Positions 1 through 10,436 of a stretch of 64,000 nucleotides of DNA are shown here, piece by piece (position 1 is the first letter of the stretch; every line of letters starts with the position of its first letter). The stretch covers positions 2,728,001 through 2,792,000 of the forward strand of contig KE546965.1 of NCBI GenBank assembly GCA_000442125.1. The letters run 5' to 3'. Source of the DNA: Opeltia flavorubescens. Its lineage: Eukaryota > Ascomycota > Lecanoromycetes > Teloschistales > Teloschistaceae. The position numbers and the translations under genes are program-made. The notes under the pieces were generated by a model. The model made no database searches and was not told the DNA's origin. It saw nothing but the letters and a program-made list of their open reading frames with translations.

Positions 1-1087
1 GCAGTCGTCAAATTTCATCAAGCAATTGCCCTGGACTGAAGGCTTTATGGATAATGACGGCAAGGGGCCTTTCGAAAAAGCCCTCTTTGAACCTCCCGAC
101 TTTTCAAGCATTCATGCACTTGCTTATTGTTCAAGCATCATTTTTGGAGGGATTAATCTTCCGAATTACAATGACATTCGTCAAGAATGCGGATTCAAGA
201 ATGTCATCATTGCTAACCGAATGTCTGCTAAGAGTAACAAAGCTGACATCTCTCCATTTGTTCATGCATTGGAAGCCGCAGAGTTCCAGAAATACAAGTA
301 TCCTGCCTACTATATCTGGGTGGTCTTACACGAATTATTTGGTCATGGTACAGGAAGGATGATGACCGAGGAGGGTGGAAAATTCAACTTCGACGCCACA
401 AATCCACCCCAGAATCCTTTGACGAAAGCACCAATAAGGTCCTGGTACCGACCAGGTCAAACATGGACGGGCGTCTTCGGAGACTTAGCAACCACCGTTG
501 ACGAATGCCGGGCTGAGCTCGTTGGAGCCTATTTAATGGACAACGCGGAGCTTCTTGCTCTATTCGGGTACACTTCCTCCAGCGAGATCAACGCCGAAGG
601 CCTCACATACAACATGTACGTTCAACTTGGAGTCGATGGCTTGCGAGGTCTTCAAAACTTCAATTTGGATGGTGGGAAATGGGGTCAGGCTCATAGTAGA
701 GCTCATTTCGCAATGCTCAAATGCTTGCTTCAAGATGGCAATGGTTTTATGACCATACACTGCAACAGCGAGGTCAATGAACTCAAGGTGTCCGTGGACA
801 GAGATCGCATAATAACTGACGGAAAGACGGCGCTTGGCGGGATGCTCCTAAGACTGCACATGTATCGGTGCACTGCTGACGTCGAAAGTTGCCGCCAATA
901 TTATGAAGATCTCTCAAAAGTGGACGGACAATATCTGGAGTGGAGGAGGATTGTGTTGGCACAGAAGCAGCCCAAATGGGTCTTCGTCCAGGCCAACACG
1001 TTCCTCGATGGTGAAGAAGTATCCCTGAAGGAGTATGAACCCACACCTGAAGGTGTCATCCAAAGCTGGTTGGAGCGCGGAATTTAG
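1..1087 (+). CDS. Dipeptidyl peptidase III (M49), 3' part
   Basis: This is the C-terminal ~360 residues of a dipeptidyl peptidase III, a cytosolic zinc exopeptidase that removes dipeptides from the N-termini of oligopeptides. The frame is open from base 2, so the 5' part lies outside the window. The M49 zinc motif HELFGH (HExxGH) is at 329-346, followed by GTG. The second motif, DECRAE (family consensus EExxAE/D), starts at base 500 and supplies the third zinc ligand. The sequence LAYCSSIIFGGINLPNYNDIR upstream is also typical of the family, shown here only in part: 'GGINLPNYNDIR'. The stop is TAG at 1085-1087. No intron is needed in the visible part. It converges with a fragment on the other strand only 14 bases away. 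The family call is firm; completeness of the gene cannot be judged. Confidence 0.95.
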   Translation, partial: QSSNFIKQLPWTEGFMDNDGKGPFEKALFEPPDFSSIHALAYCSSIIFGGINLPNYNDIRQECGFKNVIIANRMSAKSNKADISPFVHALEAAEFQKYKYPAYYIWVVLHELFGHGTGRMMTEEGGKFNFDATNPPQNPLTKAPIRSWYRPGQTWTGVFGDLATTVDECRAELVGAYLMDNAELLALFGYTSSSEINAEGLTYNMYVQLGVDGLRGLQNFNLDGGKWGQAHSRAHFAMLKCLLQDGNGFMTIHCNSEVNELKVSVDRDRIITDGKTALGGMLLRLHMYRCTADVESCRQYYEDLSKVDGQYLEWRRIVLAQKQPKWVFVQANTFLDGEEVSLKEYEPTPEGVIQSWLERGI

Positions 1088-1101
1088 GTGTCAAACCAGC
1101 A

Positions 1102-1581
1102 TCATTGGCGGGCCAGCTGGATCATTTGTAGTACAACTTGAAAGAATGACAGCAGGATAGAGACGCCACCAAAGATTAAGACAGTCCAGAATGTGTACCA
1201 GCCAGCAGAGTCCCTCTTGTCTCGCCAGAGCTCTCCCCAACTTCTTGGTCTTTTTGCTGCAAGAATCCTGTGAAGCCTGGATATCCTGCTTCTTAAGACA
1301 GGGAAGTCTTGCTTTAGGTCATAAGAGTCCTTGTCGAGAAAGTGTTTCGTGGGCTTGAATGACTTTTGCGCACAGAGGGAGGACAGCATCTGATCCTCGA
1401 TAATGCCTGGAGGTCCTCCAACAGGACCGCCTTTTCTATACAGTTTCCGAGCCTGCTTGTTCTGCCCGAATAACAGCCTGAAGGATACTAATATTTCTTT
1501 GAACATTTGATGTATGTTGTCTTCAGTGGCCCATTGCCGCGAAGAGGCAGCTGGCGAAGCGGCTGCGCAGATCACATTCGG
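1102..1581 (-). CDS. 3' fragment of a fungal protein with C-terminal membrane segment
   Basis: An open frame of about 160 codons with no upstream ATG; an in-frame TAG precedes it directly, and that same CGTAG could serve as a splice acceptor. The C-terminus reads WYTFWTVLIFGGVSILLSFF, one hydrophobic helix of about 20 residues close to the end, preceded by a charged stretch (RPRSWGELWRDKRDS). This 'RDKRDSxxWYTFW + single TM' tail is common at the end of large uncharacterised fungal proteins. The expected long N-terminal part is not visible on the minus strand between 1.6 and 2.3 kb, so this is either the last exon of a gene with introns I cannot place or the relic of a truncated gene. The first internal ATG is at 1506. 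I cannot assign a function. Confidence 0.5.
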   Translation of the reverse strand, partial: PNVICAAASPAASSRQWATEDNIHQMFKEILVSFRLLFGQNKQARKLYRKGGPVGGPPGIIEDQMLSSLCAQKSFKPTKHFLDKDSYDLKQDFPVLRSRISRLHRILAAKRPRSWGELWRDKRDSAGWYTFWTVLIFGGVSILLSFFQVVLQMIQLARQ

Positions 1582-2337
1582 CTACGATTTCATCGATGCT
1601 TGGAAAGTCGGCTACCTTGACGTGTGTTGCAACCTCCAAGAAAGCAAATAGCTAGCCATGCTGTATACCCTTCGAGACATCAAGGGCAGGCAATCAGATT
1701 AGTCCTGATTGACGAGTATATTAACGATAAGACGCGCTCTGGCAACGAAGCATCGCTCTGACGATCTCTCGTGCTTCATCGTAATCCAGAACCTGATGTA
1801 CAGCTATGAAGACGCTCCTTCTGATTGTCGAGATAATCAAACGAGGATTTAATAATCTCACACAATTTGCCTGAAGACCATGGCCAATGATTTCAAAGCA
1901 TAGTACCCACTGGACATACGTTATTCGCACGCTGGTTAGAACGGCAAATCCGAAGCAAACAGCCTTGGACACAAACGGAAATGCTATAATAAATTAATTA
2001 GGATGATATTCCCCCGGTTGCGACGAAACAGAACGCCTGCAGTACGATCAAACTCACCAAAGGTCATACAGTGGCACGAGTACTCTACTATGCATCTAGG
2101 GTCTTGGCGACACTCCTGTCGCGCGGAAATTGCACACATCCATTGGTTTCAAAAATACCCGACGTTCCCGTCTCATTTACGCGCAGCTGCAACCACTTAT
2201 CAACCTACGACATGTGTTTCTAAGCAGCTTCATCTCAAGCCCATGAGGACCGTGCCATGAAGCCGAAACATGGCTCCCTCATCAAGTGGTGAAACGACAC
2301 TGCCACCAAGGACAGTGCGATGAAGCTGGTCCAGAAG
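1582..2337. other. Intergenic stretch
   Basis: No convincing coding region. A minus-strand frame of 83 codons at 1721-1972 has no recognisable domain. The 3' half probably holds the promoter of the spherulin-4-like gene. Confidence 0.5.
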
Positions 2338-2344
2338 TATAAAT
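2338..2344 (+). promoter_or_regulatory. TATA-like element of the spherulin-4-like gene
   Basis: TATAAAT lies about 130 bases upstream of the chosen ATG at 2469. The intervening leader is pyrimidine-rich (CTCCTTTCTTTATC...), as is common in fungal core promoters. Assignment rests on position and sequence only. Confidence 0.45.
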
Positions 2345-2468
2345 CGAGCTCCAAATGTCCAAAATGTTCTGGAACCAGCATTGCCATTTCTCTGCTGCAA
2401 TACAGATAGGTTGTACGAGCAGTCTCCTTTCTTTATCTAGGACTTCAATTCACATTCACCCCATCAAA

Positions 2469-3236
2469 ATGATCTCCGCTACATCACTGCTTATCCTTAC
2501 ATTCCTCCTCCCCTTCTCCCTCGCAATCGACGTCCTCCTTCCCCTCTACCTCTACCCCGGCGATGGTGCTTCTGCCTGGTCTGCAGTCTTCGACACCATA
2601 TCCTCACACTCTTCCGTCAATTTTAAAGTCGTCGTCAATCCCAAGTCCGGCCCCGGCACTACCGGCGCCCTCACAGATCAGAACCTCATCACCGGCATCT
2701 CGAAACTCAACTCTTTCTCAAATGTCCAGACTTTGGGGTATGTACTCACGGGCTACGGATCTAGAGATAACAACCTCGTAAACGCCGATGTGGACACTTA
2801 TGCCAGCTGGTCTGGCGAAACAAAAATGGATGGCATCTACTTCGACGAAATCTCCAACGACAACACTCCGGCGAATTTCGATCGTATGACCTCCCTCTCC
2901 TCTTACGCACGGAACAAAATATCTGGCGCATTTATAGCGTATAACCCCGGCTATCGCGCTCCCACTCCACTTTTCTCTTCTTGTGATTTGATGGTGGAGT
3001 TCGAACATCCTTTAGCAGATTACCAATCCGAAGGCGTACTAGATCAAATCCCATCTGACTTCGCATCCAAGAGCGCGGTACAGATTTTGGATACGCCTGA
3101 GGGGACGGATGTGGGCGGGTTGATTGCGGATATGAAGGGGAAGGGGTTGGGGGCGGTTTTCTTTGGGAGTGAGGGGGATGAGTATAAGGTTTTTGAGGGG
3201 GGGTTATTGGGGGAGATGGCTGATGCTGCTGCTTAG
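2469..3236 (+). CDS. Secreted spherulin-4-like cell surface protein
   Basis: A single-exon gene for 255 residues. The ATG at 2469 is chosen over the one 38 codons upstream because it opens a clean signal peptide (MISATSLLILTFLLPFSLA, cleavage near residue 19). The mature protein matches the spherulation-specific family 4 pattern: an N-terminal LPLYLYPGDG strand, 'FKVVVNPKSGPG', 'LGYVLTGYGSR', then 'MDGIYFDEIS' with the acidic pair, and a late 'AVFFGSEGD' strand, consistent with a (beta/alpha)-barrel fold. Family members are secreted or wall-associated and several are suspected glycan hydrolases, but the activity is not established. The length is normal for the family and no break is visible. 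Codon third positions become G-rich near the 3' end, unlike the C-rich 5' half. Confidence 0.88.
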   Translation: MISATSLLILTFLLPFSLAIDVLLPLYLYPGDGASAWSAVFDTISSHSSVNFKVVVNPKSGPGTTGALTDQNLITGISKLNSFSNVQTLGYVLTGYGSRDNNLVNADVDTYASWSGETKMDGIYFDEISNDNTPANFDRMTSLSSYARNKISGAFIAYNPGYRAPTPLFSSCDLMVEFEHPLADYQSEGVLDQIPSDFASKSAVQILDTPEGTDVGGLIADMKGKGLGAVFFGSEGDEYKVFEGGLLGEMADAAA

Positions 3237-5339
3237 TCATGGGTGGGATGTAGGGGACGGGAGTTTGGGAGTGAGCGGGGGATGATGGATGTAGATAGAT
3301 ACCCTGTTGTTGTTTTCAGTTCGCGTTTTAGGGAAATAAGTTTAGCGATAAATCCTATGCTATGACTCAATTACAATTTTCGACCTTTTTTCTGTCTATG
3401 TCTCTCTCTCTCTCTGCTCCCCCTATCTAAAAAGGAAACGAAATCAAGTCAAAAAGTCCCAGCGACAACTTTGCCTTAGGTATACGAGGGTGGCCATAGC
3501 CTCACCTCCGGCGGTAAAACTTATTGTCCGTTTTGATACAACCCCCTAATATCTTTGTTTCCTCCGGTCTACCCATCGCTACCCTTTTTCACAAAACCCT
3601 CTCGTCCTCAACGTCAGCGCACCTACCTGCAAGACCCTTAGCCGAAAATGGTCGCTGCATGAGTAGTCTGGCGATACAAGTCTTCCTCGAATGAGATTGA
3701 GGGGAGATTCCCCATATATCTCACTGGTTTCTCTTCGATATAATTGCTATCTGTGTTGCTAAAGTCCGGTGGTTGGGCGCGTTGTCGTCGCGACATGCAG
3801 GCCTCAAGGGTAATGGTAAAGTTCACTCGATGGCTAGAACTGTTGATCTAGCGCCGAACCGTGATTGATCAAATAGTACCATGATGTTGCGTTGGCGAAG
3901 TGCGCTCAGAGATATGCATGACGGGGGTGCGTAAGATGAATGCAAATTGCTTGGGCACAGCACTGTGCTCTGGGGGAATGTTGTTCTTGGCCATAGGTCC
4001 GAATGGGGTGCGATTGACGGTTTCGTTTCGGGGTGGATTCGTCGCAGTATTTGAAGATTAGATATCCTACTGCATGAGGATGTTTCGGGTAGATCTTAAG
4101 ATGATGGGAGATTTCACCACAGGGCTCTTGGGGCAGAAGAGGCGGTTTTTTAATTTAGGGAGCCGCTTTTGATGAGATGTTTTTGCTGCGGGAAGATCTT
4201 GATAGTCCTTGGATTGATGCCGAGGATTTTGGGTTTGCGGACTAGGCTATGGAGAGAAAGAATGTCATGCCGCGTGTATTGCGATAGGAAACGAAGATCG
4301 GGAAGGAGCATATGAGTAGATTATGCAGGAGGTGGCTCTGGCTAGATGGTTACTGCGTTATCATCTCGGGAGATGCGAAGGGTTGCCTTTCCGATTCCAA
4401 AGGGTGAAATTTGATGGGTGTACCGGCTTTGAGGGTGAGTCTGTCTTGGGGACTTATGCTAAGATCTAATGAATTTAGTCATTTGATACTTGCTGAAGAT
4501 GGGTGAGAAAGATATTCATCGTGGTCTGAAAATTGGTCGCTATATATAGAGTCTGGACGAAGGTTGCAACTAATCACTTGGAGCATGTTCTAGATGCAGC
4601 CAATAAGATGGGCTTTATCAGACCTGTCTTCATCTTCGTTTGCAGCTGTAAGATTCTTCCCGCCAATTTGAGATTCACTACAATCTTCCTCTGAAGAGTC
4701 TGGATACAAAACTCTTTCAACATCATTAATCTCGTATTCGGGTATGAGAGAAGGTATGTAAACTTATAACCATACGTAATGTGAGGGTTTTAGAGAATTG
4801 GTAGGTTGGCATCTTAATCTAAGAACCATGGATGTTGTATATACGTGGAGATGGAAGCAATGTAGCTTGAGGTCATACTGCTATGGGATTTTCTGCTTCG
4901 AGTCGCCTCGTGAACATTAGCGGCCAGTGCGTAGCAAGAGTAGCATCCTTTTCGTGAAATATGCACTTCTATCTTCGACGATGTGCTATGGGTGACTGTC
5001 GAGCCAACCCGACTGGGAGTATCGAGTTAGCGCGACAGGTCAGCACAAATGATAAAGTGATATTGACTATGGGAATCACATCGGATGTCCTTTAAGTCAC
5101 TGTTTTCATCGACTGCGGCTTGCCAAGGAAGTCAAGAAATGCCTTAGCTGTATAGGGATCATTGGAGCAGACCTCGTCAGTACACATTTAAGGAGAGGAG
5201 AATTGAATACTTTATTCGCGCATGTATATAATGTGAAAGGGTCAATACGAAGATAGAGTGGTTGATCATCTATCTTTGTGTGTAGTACAGTCATGGAGAC
5301 TCTTAGTGTATATGCTCTCGTTTCGCCAATCCTTGATGA
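3237..5339. other. 2.1-kb intergenic region with a CT microsatellite
   Basis: No gene can be supported. A (TC)n run lies at 3401-3415. Frames are short on both strands and lack domains. The stretch from 3.6 to 5.1 kb is of ordinary composition and contains no tRNA-like or repeated structure that I can see. Confidence 0.5.
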
Positions 5340-6589
5340 TCATGACAACGGTGAGTCTGCTCTAGCTTTCCTTCTCCAACAAGCCAAACACGGACAGTCC
5401 CATGTGGTTGACTCTGCGGACCATGTAGTTTCCTCGACGGTATCATTGTGAAATTCTCCTGCTTCGTCCCGCTGGTAATGCTGGGCTGGGTACTCATACT
5501 CCTGCTGCAGCTCCAAGTCTTCTCCATACCTCTCAGTGTAGAACGGAGGATCCGGACCATCCCAAGCAATCTGCGAACGAATCTTGCTTCCCCAGATATA
5601 TGCCCCACTAGTAATACCAACCGCTTGTAGCGCTTCCTCCGCAGTTGGGAAGTCAACGAAGAGGTAACGAAAATTGCCCCCGCCTCTCGTCCGATAAGGG
5701 ATGTAGATCTTGCTTATGGCCACACTGTGATATGGAGTTAGCATATCGAAGGATGTCTGAGATTGTCTCGTGGACATACATGTGAAATCCCGCAAAAAGC
5801 TCACGCATGATGGAATTCGCGGCGTTATGTCCTTTGACATCGGGTAAACCACCCACCCAAACTCGACGCCCCCCATTATTGCTGGAGTGGAAAGGGTCCG
5901 ACCTATCGATCTCTCTCTGCCGCCGCATCCGGTTTTGTGCCTCTGAATAGTGATTATGGTTTGTTCGCATAGTGAACCTTGGTCTGACGGCTTGCGTTGT
6001 ATACGGCTCACTTGCGTATACGTCCGATGGGAGGGCTTCTGCTGCGGTATACTCTGTAGTGAGAGTCTCTGCTGCGGGAGCTTCGACTCGTGAGGTTTTC
6101 CTTCGGGAGGCGCTCGCTGCCCAATCTCTCGTAGTGGATGTCGCGACATGGTGCTGAATGCGCACCGGAAGACCCGGTCGAAGTCGGGCCGAACGACCAA
6201 GGATGTGGATGCCATCCAACGCCTCCAGTGCGAAGTCGGCAAACAATTTGCTAGGGAATGTGACAAGACAGTACGAAGGGTTCTCGTCAGTGTAAGGGTC
6301 AACCGTCATGTCTATGTGTTCACTAATTCGACTTCTGTCAGCGGTTATGAAGAAGCTTCGATCACCCTGGGATAGGAATTGGAGCTCTTGCTCACACTCT
6401 GCAGTGAAAGAAGTTGAAGACTTCTTCAATGTGTCCCGGGCGTGCACACTGGTCCAATTCTCCCATATAGAGGCATCGACCTTCTCGAATTGCTCGGAGT
6501 GTAGGTGAGTCATCTGCTTGACCATTACAACCCGGGTGTCGTGGGATTGAGGTACTCGGAGTGAAAAAACTTTCGACATGGCCACTCAT
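5340..6589 (-). CDS. Two-RRM RNA-binding protein, paralogue A
   Basis: Three exons (6589-6396, 6334-5780, 5724-5340) encode 377 residues. RRM1 has RNP2 'LYMGEL' (about 40-45) and RNP1-like 'SYCLVTF' (about 85-91). RRM2 has RNP2 'VWVGGLP' (about 223-229) and RNP1-like 'RYLFVDF' (about 269-275). A linker of about 100 residues, rich in Ala, Glu and Thr then Arg and Asn, separates them. Intron 1 (61 nt) and intron 2 (55 nt, branch GCTAAC) are both in phase 2 and interrupt each RRM after its first helix. The same structure occurs in the neighbour at 7552-8579, so the two are tandem duplicates. The ATG at 6589 is the first in the RRM1 frame. The role is probably binding single-stranded RNA, since the aromatic RNP positions are kept only in part; target and compartment are unknown. 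Confidence 0.85.
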
Positions 6590-7551
6590 TCCCTGCTGAG
6601 GGATAAGAAGGCGGTTGCAATTTGATGGTGACACAATTATAATAGACTGTGGTTGAAGGTTTTGAGGTGGGGTTCTGCGAGATCAATGGGTTGATAACTA
6701 GATGTGAGTATTTTACGCGTTATTTATTTTCCGCGCTAGAGCTAACATCTTTTTATTCATTGTTAAACATACATAATTTCGAATAGACGTCACAGTGACG
6801 GGGTCAACACGTGGTCTATTATCAAGCAACCAATCAAATACGATGATTACTACCTTTTTGATGCTTTTCCGACCAATCAAGACCACCTTAATATATGAGA
6901 AAGCAGTATTCCATCGAGCATGGTTCTGAAGAAATTGCTCTTATCTTCGATAGTGTATGGGCACCTGGCTGCATGTGATTATTCATAAAGTCAAAGATAT
7001 CAACTGCATTCTTGGCTATCTTCGATTTGCTCAGTCACGCTGCCATTGTGAACAGAAATGATGCTCGTGATTTGGTCGGCCATTCTAATGAGCTGATATC
7101 GACAATGTCCGCGCGACTTGTGTTGATTCTTGGAAGTCACGGTAGTTGAGATTGATTTTCTAGGTGAGATGCTATCAACAGCCGATGACGGCTTAAATAG
7201 GTCATCGAAGCTTGGCAGTTTTCTTACCCGTGAGAGTCGTGACGTCGTGATTGGAATTTTACTTTTGATAACCACATAAACTTGACTTCGCAAAGCCTTT
7301 GTAATACAAATACCATTGAAGATGGAGCGGTGTCCAGAATATACCACTTCTTGCAAGGAGTGAGAGGTGAAGCAATTGCTGGTTCAATCGTCAGCTATAT
7401 CCGCAATGACGATTGCCTTGACTAAGAAGGCGTGGAGCTTTCTCCATTCCCGTATCCCATCAAAATGGCAGACAAAATTCCGAAAGGGATTTGTATGGCT
7501 TTCCAAGAACATGATGCCTTGATGATCTATCATATGGCAACATTGAGATAA
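6590..7551. other. Spacer between the two RRM paralogues
   Basis: About 960 bases. A minus-strand frame at 7000-7356 is open for 118 codons but has only a late ATG and no domain, so I do not call it. AT-rich stretches around 6.72-6.90 kb probably form the promoter of paralogue A. Confidence 0.45.
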
Positions 7552-8579
7552 CTACAAACCCAGAGCATTTCTATCCCACTCGTCTCGCTCATGAATTTTT
7601 CTTGAGTCGGCACCGATTGCTCGCCGTACGCTGATTCCGACACCCCATGCTTGTTTTCCATCAGTGGCTTTGACTGCCCGTCGCGCTTCCTCAGCGCTTG
7701 GAAAGTCGACGAAGAGGTAGCGGTCATTCCTCGTTTTTGGATCACTCGGATCATGGGATTTTGGGACGATGACTTTGCTGACAGCCTCTCTGCCATCGGA
7801 ATCAGCATACGAACTGAACGAAATACCCCTCATACATACATCTCGAACCCGCCGAAAAGTTCACGAATACCCGCGTCAACAGAGCAGTGTCCTCTCATCT
7901 TTGGCAGACCACCTACCCAGACCCGACGACCCTGGTCAGTGTAACCCTGAAAATGCTCCGATGCGTCTGTCCTCGTCCAACGCTGGAATACCGGTGGCTT
8001 TGAACATCTCTTTCGTGTACGTATCGTCAGTTTGGAAGTAGCAACACCAGGTCCAATTTTCACCGGGCGGCCAAGGAGAACCTTCCCGTTCAGCTCCTGC
8101 ATGGCGATGTCCGCTTGCGATTTACTGCTAAGCTCGACGAAACAAAACGAAGTATTCCTGCCTGTGAACGGATCGGTTGACATGCTCATATGCTCGCTGT
8201 TGTCAATCAGCATTTTCCATCTCCAGCCACAGGTGCACGTGAATATCTTGTGAGTATGATTGAATTCGGGTTGTTTTGCTGCTTACATTTTGTAACAGTT
8301 CAGGGCGAAAAATTCTGCAATATCCTCGGATTTTGCCATGTATGGCAAGTTCCCCACATACAAACGCCGGCCTTCATGAATAGCTTGTTGGGTGCGTAGA
8401 TCATCTTGTCCCCGAGTATTCACTGAAGTAACGCTGAGGGACGATTTGGGTAGGACGGACGCCTTATGATCTGCCACGCTACGATCTGCCATACTGTTCT
8501 GCTCAACTTCGGGAAAAGGCGTGGAAGAAGGCTGTGAATTGATACGCCAGTTGCTTGAGAGATGACTATTGCTCGCCAT
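7552..8579 (-). CDS. Two-RRM RNA-binding protein, paralogue B
   Basis: Three exons (8579-8287, 8196-7840, 7789-7552) encode 295 residues. RRM1 has RNP2 'LYVGNLP' (73-79) and RNP1-like 'SFCFVEL' (114-120). RRM2 has RNP2 'VWVGGLP' (190-196) and 'RYLFVDF' further on. Both introns (90 nt and 50 nt) are phase 2 and sit at the same residues as in paralogue A; the splice joins read 'CYKI|EHMS' and 'GFEI|EAVS' against 'CRV|SRIS' and 'GFHI|VAIS' in A. The inter-RRM linker is much shorter than in A and the C-terminal tail of A is missing. The N-terminal ~65 residues are low-complexity (Ser, Asn, Gln). The ATG at 8579 is the first in frame. Two-RRM architecture is certain; cellular role is not. Confidence 0.87.
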
Positions 8580-9349
8580 GACTGCTAGGGCGGAAGAATC
8601 GCATTACCACGGAAATAAGTATTGGGTTTCCTCATTCCTACTTTACCCGCGCTAAACCGAATGCAGATACCAAACATTCAGACTGACAAACAACACGTTT
8701 GCGGCAGCAACAACCCGGTCGTGGGGTCTGGACATGATTGGATTCTGATGAAGACTTTATCCATATGTCGTGACGAATATTTCGTGTTAGAATGACGGTG
8801 ACCAGATCAATATTAGCCGCCTTCTATGGACAGGCCGCAACAACGCAAACGACGTATGAATCTAAGCAAAGGAGACAGAACATTCTACTTCACAAAAGAT
8901 GCCGACTGGCTTTGCAGCTGGGGCGTTCGCTTCATGGTATCCTGCGGAGCAGTATCACGGTCTCTGAGTGGCTCGCAAAATCGGTCACAATACTTCTCTA
9001 AGTCAACTTGGGCTAATCAATCAATGCGAAGCCAGCGCTCGCACATCACTGTCCGGTCATTGAGTCAACGCCAATAATTTATAGGCGAGAACTTGTTAAA
9101 TGATAGTCGACGTTGTGCTCTGTTGGTTATGAGAAGGTGCTAAGAATTTTCATCGGTCCATTACTACTCTCTTGCAGTCTGTGCTGAGACATGCAGCCTG
9201 TCAAGAGAGATATGGCAGAGTGAAGTGGCAGAGTGAAGTGCTGGGAAAACCTCATCAGTGGGAAAGTATTGCCCACGCAAGCATGCAGAACTCCTTTCCC
9301 CTGCCACCAAAAGGGTTCGTCGAACTCGGCATAGAAACAGCCCAATAGT
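8580..9349. other. Intergenic stretch upstream of paralogue B
   Basis: No supported gene. It should contain the promoter of the RRM gene that starts at 8579 on the minus strand. Small frames at 8.79-9.08 kb on the plus strand have no recognisable features. Confidence 0.4.
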
Positions 9350-10314
9350 GTAAGTGCCGTGGAACAAAAAAGCGGTCAGACCAGCATGGTCAAGATTTGA
9401 GAAATGATGATTTGCAAGCCAGAGGTTGGATCGACAGTGAAAAGCGGCAATGGCAACTGCCGGGGCTAAGGCTGTCGTGGCTGATTTCCAAGTTTCGGGA
9501 CGCAGCGGCTTCAACCCTACTCGTCTGACATCCCAGTCTAAAGGGAGATTAATTTGCGCCTTGACGTAGGTACTTGCAACGGCCGGCAAAGCTTTCCTTA
9601 CAATGTTTTGGATCCCAGCAATTCGGATCTTCCAATTTCTACCGTCTGGTTTGTCAGTCCAAGATCCTTACAAATTGATCAGTTCCGATCATACGACGAT
9701 GTCCGTTTACCAGAGGAATTGATTGACTTCAGTAGAATGACACGAGGTCTGTGAAGAGAACGCGTCTCAAGCCTCATGATGATCTTCGCTTTCATCGCTT
9801 TCCAAGAGGTACCGCGAGGGAGATCTACAGGGCTACTCCTGAGCCCCAGCTTCTGTGGCTGCGCCGATCGCTTAATGTTACTGCAGCGCTTCTCACCTCT
9901 TTCACTTCCATGAAAGACTGACGAGTTCATGGTGTCCTCTTTAATTAGAAAAAGCCTCGGCAGTCTGAATAGCAGTCAAACTTAATCCCAGACGATATGA
10001 ACACCTCCGTCATAATTGCAAGGGAGAAACAACGAGAACAAGGTTGAGCACTGGGTTGTTTATGCTGATCGTCAAAACATCTTGGGGGTTGAATCTCAGC
10101 TGCTCAGGGGTATTTTCAAGGTCCACGACCAAGTTTTTGACCCATGTCCGCGATGCGTTCCGATTCAATTCGTCGGACGATCATAATTTACAGCAAGAAT
10201 TCGACGGCGTGACGATACATCCGGTCAAATGGGCAAGCAACCCTTGTGGGACGTCTTCGAGCAAGTTTCGGTGACAGTGACGATGACGTTGGCCAGAGGG
10301 CAAGGGACGCGAAG

Positions 10315-10324
10315 ATATATATAT
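10315..10324 (+). promoter_or_regulatory. TATA-like tract before the secreted-protein gene
   Basis: An ATATATATAT tract lies about 115 bases upstream of the ATG at 10437. The duplicate unit carries TATAAA at 15762-15767, about 135 bases before its own ATG, which supports core-promoter function for both. Confidence 0.4.
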
Positions 10325-10436
10325 CGATGAACTCTTCGATACCTCACCAATATTTTTTTACCAACGATTGTACTACCATCGTCAGATCCTATCACATTTT
10401 CCTATTCCTTAGCATCCATCATCACCATATTCAAAC

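Noticed and set aside
7000-7356. 118-codon minus-strand frame between the RRM genes
   Set aside because: Starts at a non-ATG codon, only a late ATG, no domain or splice partner.
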